This document shows, piece after piece, positions 6,427 through 10,896 of a DNA stretch of 10,896 nt. A program made the position numbers and the translations under genes. The first letter of the stretch is position 1, and the number at the start of each line of letters is the position of its first letter. The notes below the pieces were generated by a model. That model saw only the letters and a program-made list of their open reading frames with translations. It made no database searches and had not been told where the DNA came from. Origin of the DNA: Rachicladosporium sp. CCFEE 5018 (lineage: Eukaryota; Ascomycota; Dothideomycetes; Cladosporiales; Cladosporiaceae); contig KZ111145.1 in NCBI GenBank assembly GCA_002077045.2, positions 1,035,493 to 1,046,388 on the forward strand, in the 5' to 3' direction.

Positions 6427-7901
6427 ATGTTTTCAACTTCTGCACTCAAAGCGTTTGCGGCCTTGTGCCTGCTCACTTCTACTGTCACGTCTTTGCCAAA
6501 TGGTCACCCCAATCACTCTCCTAAGCCCTACTTCTACGCCGGACACGACCTCTCGTCGCTCAAGATCGAAGAGGATGGTGGCTTCATCTACAAGGACACT
6601 GCTCGCGGCAACGCTACTCGTCCAGTAGAGGACATCCTCGGCGATGGCGGCATGAACACTGTTCGTCTACGCCTATGGGTGAACCCTGTGGTGCCTTTCG
6701 ATGATGGCTACTATGAGACCTACAATCTCGACTACGTGACGACTGTAGCTCAACGCTTCAGTAAGAAGGGCTACAAGATCTATCTTGATTACCGTACGGT
6801 CCTTCCTCTTTCTTCAAAAACACCAGTATCCTGACCTTCACTCTAGATTTCAGCGATTACTGGGCCGACCCCAACAAGCAGGCTCGCCCAGTCGCCTGGC
6901 CTACTACAGTCCCTGCACTGGCCGCCACGCTACGCCAGTACGTGTCGTCTACACTTCTGCACCTGCACGCCAACGGTGTCGACCCAGCACTTGTGAGTCT
7001 AGGCAACGAGATTAGACACGGTTTGCTGTGGCCGCAGGGGTACGTAGACGTCGATACACAGCCGCGATCCGCTCTGAACAAGAACTTCACCGACCTGGCG
7101 ACCTTGTGGGCGGCCAGCCGACAGGGTGTCAGAGACGCTGTCAAACAGGGAGCAGAGAAGCCGACCATCATGATTCACATAGGTCAGTGTTATTTGATCG
7201 CTAAAGGCTGTACTGGGCATCGCTGATCAAGTCTTTGCTAGATGACGGCTACAACGTGACATTGCAGCAACGCTGGTTCTCAGCCTTGACTTCGTCTGGC
7301 AAGGTCAAGACGTCTGACTGGGATGTGTTTGGCTTTAGCTTCTATCCCGTGAGTCTTTGCCCGCATAGAAAGAAAGACCAAAACTGACCGACCTGCAGTT
7401 CTACGGAACGGCCGCCACATTCGCAAACCTCAAGACAACCTTGGACACTATCTCAAAGCAGTACGGCAAGCCCGTCCATGTGGCAGAGACCGATTGTAAG
7501 CTTCCCTGAACCCTTCTCGGCCATCAGGTTGAGACTACCATGCAGCACTGACACACCAGCAGGGCCGGCGATGTGCACCAACGAGACCGGCACTGCACCG
7601 GAGCTCTCAGAGCCAAGTGTCCCGGCATCAGTCCCTGGGCAGCTGGAATGGGTACACACCATCATCGACATCGTGAAGGCTGTGCCACACGGACTGGGTC
7701 AGGGAGTCCACTACTGGGGTAAGCTGCGCGATATACTATCTCCGTTACTTCCCACTGACATGTCCAGAACCTGCGTGGCTCAACAACACGGGTCTCGGCA
7801 GCGCCTGCCAGGATGCCATCCTGTTCAGGCCAGACTTCAGCCAGTGGCCGAAAGTGACGGGCTATTCGCGCGAAAGCGTGAATATCTTCAAGAACATCTA
7901 A
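6427..7901 (+). CDS. Arabinogalactan endo-beta-1,4-galactanase, GH53, secreted
   Basis: Six exons encode 398 residues: 6427-6793, 6847-7182, 7242-7348, 7399-7495, 7563-7718 and 7768-7901. The introns are 49-67 nt. Every junction keeps the frame and restores GH53 sequence. GH53 enzymes cut beta-1,4-galactan side chains of pectin. A hydrophobic signal peptide covers about 1-22, so the protein is extracellular. Visible blocks are MNTVRLRLWVNP (76-87), YHFSDYWADP (122-131), LVSLGNEIRHGLLWP with acid/base E177, IMIHIDDG, FGFSFYPFYG, VHVAETDW with nucleophile E300, and HYWEPAWLNNTGLGSAC (352-368). The Aspergillus enzyme has FHYSDTWADP where this one has YHFSDYWADP, so it may belong to another fungal subgroup. 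A short insert, about 187-200, follows the GNEI block. It ends 29 bp before the stop of the opposing beta-lactamase-fold gene. A tandem CAGCAG acceptor in intron 4 is treated separately. Family and catalytic residues are confident. Confidence 0.93.
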
Positions 7902-7930
7902 ACAGTAGAACAACGGTATAAGTCATTGGT

Positions 7931-9564
7931 TCATTCGGTTCGCGCAAACCACATCATCGTATCCGGCATCTCAGGCTCCATTGCGATCTCGAATCCCTTC
8001 AACTTGCCATCTGCGCCTATCTTGCTCCTCGCCCGAAGTGCACCTTTGGCGGGCCAAACGCTCACCCAACGCTTGCCGAGCCAATGCTCACCATTGACAG
8101 GTCGGAATATGTACTCCGCGCCAAATGTGCGGGATACTTCAGCATATAGATAGGCGCCCTCAGAGTCCGCTTTGTAGACGAAGTTGAGGGAGCCATACCC
8201 AGCATGTTGGTATGTGCCTGCGTAGCTTTCCAGCGGTAGTGAAAGTGGTGCAACACGTCTATCCGGCACATTGGGGTAAAGCTTCACTTGCTGCTTTGGC
8301 AGGCTATCACGCTCCTTCTCAAGCGCTGTGATATATCTGGCAGATGTCAGCGCATGTGAGACTCAGCTCAGACACTTGACATACTGCTGGTCCAGAAAAG
8401 CTGACTTGCGCTCATCTGTGGGCGTACTGAGCAGATCATCAATGAGCCAGAAGGCTAACGAGCTCATCAGGGCACTGGCGCCCATGATGTTGGCAAAGAA
8501 CGTGACGCCCCACTTCTGTTTTGGTAGCAAGATGACACAGCTTCCTGCACCTGTTACTCCACCAGGGTGCCACACGACTTCCTGCCCTCGGTACGTAGCC
8601 TTGAACCAACCGAGACAATAACAGATGACGCCGTCAAAGTGCTCGCGCTGCTCCTCGTCGTCAGGTACGATAGTCCGAGGAGTCCAGAGTTCTTTGATCA
8701 TCTCAGGACTTAGAGGTCCACTACCATGCAGTAGACAGCGCATCCACTTAGCATAATCGTCTGCAGTGCTCATGACATACCCGGCCCCAGATATGCCCTC
8801 CAGGTCTTTGTTAGGTTCCTCACGCAACTCACCGCTGGCCTCACCCTGCTCGCCGGGAACATGGCTGAATGTATACCCAGTGGCTACAGATTTCTGTTTC
8901 TCGGGCATGCCGCCGTATGTCTCGTGCATCTCAAGTGGGTCCCAGAGATACTTGCGGAACATTTTCGCGTTACTGCTGCCGGTGACGACCTCAAGAGCAT
9001 GCGATGCTGCAACATACATGGTGTTGCAGTATTCGAAGTGGGTCCTCAGTGTATTGTGTAGGGGCAGATTGCAAAGATTACGCACGATGTCTCGAGACGT
9101 CTCAACTCCAGGTCGACCATAGCTAGACTCGTGTCGTGGCATTCCCGTGCGATGCGACACACAATCCTCGAGCGTGATTGCATTGGTGGTCGTGGCATCC
9201 TGAAGGACGAAATCGTCTCGGATGATGTCCACCATTGGGGTAGACCAGGTAATTCGGCGCGAGCCATCACTATCGATGTTGGCCGGAGACGCGAGATAGA
9301 TGGCCCAGGCAGCACAAAGGATCGCCTTCGTGGTGCTGCAGACATAGTACAGCGTAGAGGTTGCCGCAGGCTCAGTGGGAAGACGAGCTAGACCATAAGC
9401 CGTTCGTTGCTGTCAGTAGGAAGGTTCAGGCCCCCAGAACAGCTGCCACATACCTTCGACCATGTCTCATCATTATGTACTACCGAGAATGCGATGCCTG
9501 GCGTGTGCCACTTCTTGAGGGTCTTTGCAACGATCTCGTCGAAGTCGGGAGTGAAGGGAACCAT
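7931..9564 (-). CDS. Serine beta-lactamase-fold hydrolase (class C / transpeptidase-like) with C-terminal DUF3471-like domain
   Basis: Three exons on the minus strand (9564-9454, 9409-8385, 8336-7931) give 513 residues. Intron 1 (9453-9410, 44 nt) starts GTATGT; intron 2 (8384-8337, 48 nt) starts GTATGT and ends CCAG. The fold is that of class C beta-lactamases, DD-peptidases and EstB-type esterases, using an acyl-serine. The motifs are SxxK as STTK (S62, K65), YxN as YCN (164-166) and HPGG (318-321) in place of KTG. A helix-rich domain around LEDCVSHRTGMPRH is typical of this family. The last roughly 110 residues (YAGTYQHAGYGSL to the end) form the lipocalin-like DUF3471-type domain often found in fungal members. 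The N terminus MVPFTPDFDEIV has no signal peptide, so it is probably intracellular. Substrate is unknown; ester or lactone hydrolysis is likelier than antibiotic resistance. The exact 3' end of intron 1 is the least certain junction. Confidence 0.88.
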
Positions 9565-9723
9565 GTTGGACTGCGCGTGGAGAGGCGTGAGATGAACAAG
9601 CAAATTCGTGCAAGGAATGACAAGAACGAAGCAAGAGAGGATCGCACCTACTATAGCACGTCCCGTGCCTGTTGGAGGTGCTACGAATGCCTTATCTTAC
9701 GCGACGGACGCATACGTTGCTGT

Positions 9724-9746
9724 GAGCTCCGCTCCCTTCGGAGCTC
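9724..9746. repeat. Inverted repeat GAGCTCCG-N7-CGGAGCTC
   Basis: A perfect 8-bp inverted repeat is formed by GAGCTCCG (9724-9731) and CGGAGCTC (9739-9746) around the loop CTCCCTT. It contains CCG/CGG half-sites pointing towards each other, 7 bp apart. This is a layout that Zn2Cys6 factors can use, although they more often have CGG on the outside reading inward. Confidence 0.7.
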
Positions 9747-9844
9747 GCGCGACGATCGTTCGATGGCGCGGCACGCGATTAATACGTGTGCAATACCATC
9801 ACCGATGGCGGAAGAGCCGCTGGCTGTGATGTTAGTGCATGAGG

Positions 9845-9865
9845 TCTGCCAGTGTCAGTGGCAGA
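9845..9865. repeat. Inverted repeat TCTGCCA-N7-TGGCAGA
   Basis: A perfect 7-bp inverted repeat is formed by TCTGCCA (9845-9851) and TGGCAGA (9859-9865) around a 7-base loop. CAGTG is repeated directly across the loop (9850-9854 and 9856-9860). It lies about 135 bp before the PRMT3-like start codon. Confidence 0.65.
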
Positions 9866-9980
9866 GGCCAAGTTCGCCGACGGAGGATACGCCTCGATCT
9901 GATCAGGCACCTATATGATGCCTCAGGCGCTAGCAGAGACGTGAAACTTCGTTGTATGTATCACCCGGCGAACTCATACC

Positions 9981-10016
9981 ATGAAGAATCACAGACACCA
10001 TGTCATCAATCGATAG
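9981..10016 (+). CDS. Short upstream ORF overlapping the PRMT3-like start
   Basis: An ATG at 9981 in a favourable context (ACC before it) opens an 11-codon frame, MKNHRHHVINR, ending in TAG at 10014-10016. It runs 14 bases past the PRMT3-like ATG at 10000, in another frame. If the mRNA begins upstream of 9981, ribosomes using it could not simply reinitiate downstream and would have to bypass it. Whether it is translated is unknown. Confidence 0.35.
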   Translation: MKNHRHHVINR

Positions 10017-10896
10017 TCTCGTCGCGAATGGCGGATCCAGTAAGACACCGAAATCGGACGACGAAGATGATGTGCCCGCAGATCTCCACGGGCTAGACAT
10101 TCGCGAAGACAGCGAGGGCTGGAATGATGTCGAAGAAGACGCCGAGGAGCTGATTGTCAAGTGCCTCTTATGCGACGATCTGAGTAATTCGGTCAGGAAA
10201 ATGGCAGACCATTGCCAGCGAGAGCATGACTTCAACATCATTGCTCTTCGCAAACGCCACGGTGGGTAAGTCTAGGCGTGTGTGTAACACTGCAGCCTAC
10301 GCGGTAAGCTGATCAGTATGCAGCCCTTGACTTCTATGCGAGTATCAAGTTCGTGAATTACGTACGTTCGCAGGCACAGGCAGGAAATCTCAAGCCGCAA
10401 TGCGAGGACTCTGCTGCTTGGCAAGACGACAAGTACCTACAGCCAGTGCTCGAGAACGATGCAGTTCTCTTCAGTCTTGACGAGCTCGATGACGTTAATG
10501 AGACTTTACTGGATGACGATGGGCATCATTCGGGTTCGACCGACCAGAACGAGATCGCCACACTCAGGGCGCAAATCAGCACGCTGCAAGCTCACCACGA
10601 TGCGTACCGGGAGGGAGTGAGCAAGACCTTGGAGAAGCGCTGGACTGAAGCCGCCGATCGCACAACAACTATCGCAGATGATGAGGAGATAAAGTACGAC
10701 AAATCCTACTTCGAGAGCTACTCCTATAACGACATCCACCAGGTCATGCTCCAGGACCGCATTCGCACGAGCGCATACCGAGACTTCATCTACGACAACA
10801 AGCATCTCTTTGAAGGTAAGACTGTGCTAGACGTTGGCTGCGGCACTGGAATCCTGTCAATGTTCTGTGCCAAAGCTGGCGCCAAGCGGATCTTCG
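10000..10896 (+). CDS. PRMT3-type protein arginine N-methyltransferase, 5' part (partial)
   Basis: This is the N-terminal 278 residues of a type I arginine methyltransferase of the PRMT3 group; in S. pombe and animals this enzyme methylates ribosomal protein S2 in the cytosol. Exon 1 is 10000-10261, the intron 10262-10323, and exon 2 runs to the window edge. Residues 18-50 are strongly acidic. A C2H2 zinc finger, the mark of PRMT3, follows (C55, C58, H71, H76). Then come LDFYASIKFVNYVR (89-102), a predicted coiled coil at about 160-195, and the catalytic core: DKSYFESYSYNDIHQ (213-227), MLQDRIRTSAYRDFI (229-243) and SAM-binding motif I, VLDVGCGTG (255-263). The double-E loop and THW loop lie beyond the window. 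The ATG at 10000 has a strong CACCATG context. The intron is placed at a GTGGGT donor because only it keeps the frame into ALDFYASIK. Confidence 0.9.

Larger units (their letters stand above)
9565..9999. promoter_or_regulatory. Bidirectional promoter between the beta-lactamase-fold gene and the PRMT3-like gene
   Basis: These 435 bp separate two divergently transcribed genes. The region contains two perfect inverted repeats with 7-base loops (9724-9746 and 9845-9865). An upstream ATG at 9981 opens a short reading frame that runs into the PRMT3-like gene. A long open frame on the plus strand reaches 9918, but it is largely antisense to the hydrolase exons and shows no protein features. No clear TATA box is seen. 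Confidence 0.55.

Noticed and set aside
8337..8405. Other donors for intron 2 of the beta-lactamase-fold gene (GTCAGC at 8405, GTGTCT at 8375)
   Set aside because: Both keep the frame, but GTATGT at 8384 is a much better donor, gives a normal 48-nt intron and joins LDQQ to YITALEKE smoothly.
9361..9918. A 185-codon open frame on the plus strand
   Set aside because: It starts antisense to the conserved hydrolase exons 1-2, shows no domain or signal peptide, and its composition looks random. It is most likely a shadow plus open intergenic sequence.
1..10896. A biosynthetic or defence gene cluster, mobile element or CRISPR array
   Set aside because: Housekeeping genes are interspersed with unrelated accessory enzymes. 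No synthase, transporter, pathway regulator, transposase, terminal repeats or spaced repeat array is visible.

Overview
The window looks like nuclear DNA of a filamentous ascomycete. The genes carry short introns of 44-67 nt with GT..AG ends, CTGAC/CTAAC-like branch sites and close spacing. The protein families (Bud32, a Ptc5-type phosphatase, a fungal GH53 galactanase, a PRMT3-like methyltransferase) also fit a Pezizomycotina genome. A Dothideomycete is my guess from general style only. I see no transposon, tRNA, rRNA, CRISPR array or clearly AT-rich mutated block.

Layout, left to right. (1) The 5' part of a short-chain dehydrogenase/reductase gene on the minus strand, leaving the window at base 1. 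(2) BUD32, the kinase of the EKC/KEOPS tRNA-modifying complex, intact on the minus strand. (3) Divergent from BUD32 across 307 bp, an intronless mitochondrial PP2C-type phosphatase of the PTC5 / pyruvate dehydrogenase phosphatase group on the plus strand. (4) About 945 bp without a recognisable gene. (5) A three-exon secreted 'choice-of-anchor B' / LVIVD-repeat protein on the plus strand. (6) A six-exon secreted GH53 arabinogalactan endo-beta-1,4-galactanase on the plus strand. (7) A three-exon cytosolic-looking serine beta-lactamase-fold hydrolase on the minus strand, tail-to-tail with the galactanase and only 29 bp apart. (8) Divergent from it, the 5' part of a PRMT3-type arginine methyltransferase, leaving the window at base 10896.

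The genes do not form an obvious pathway. Housekeeping genes (BUD32, PTC5, PRMT3) are interleaved with secreted or accessory enzymes. The two secreted proteins are neighbours on the same strand, and the galactanase would act on pectic galactan side chains outside the cell.

I found no clear new system. The most interesting signals are at the level of gene expression. In the PRMT3-like gene an overlapping upstream ORF sits next to an unusual tandem splice donor whose stronger site leads to an immediate stop. The galactanase has a CAGCAG tandem acceptor beside its catalytic nucleophile. Short perfect repeats lie in several promoters. In the left-hand genes synonymous codon use switches abruptly between C-ending and G-ending blocks inside single genes. 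All exon structures were derived by eye from reading frame, splice consensus and family conservation.
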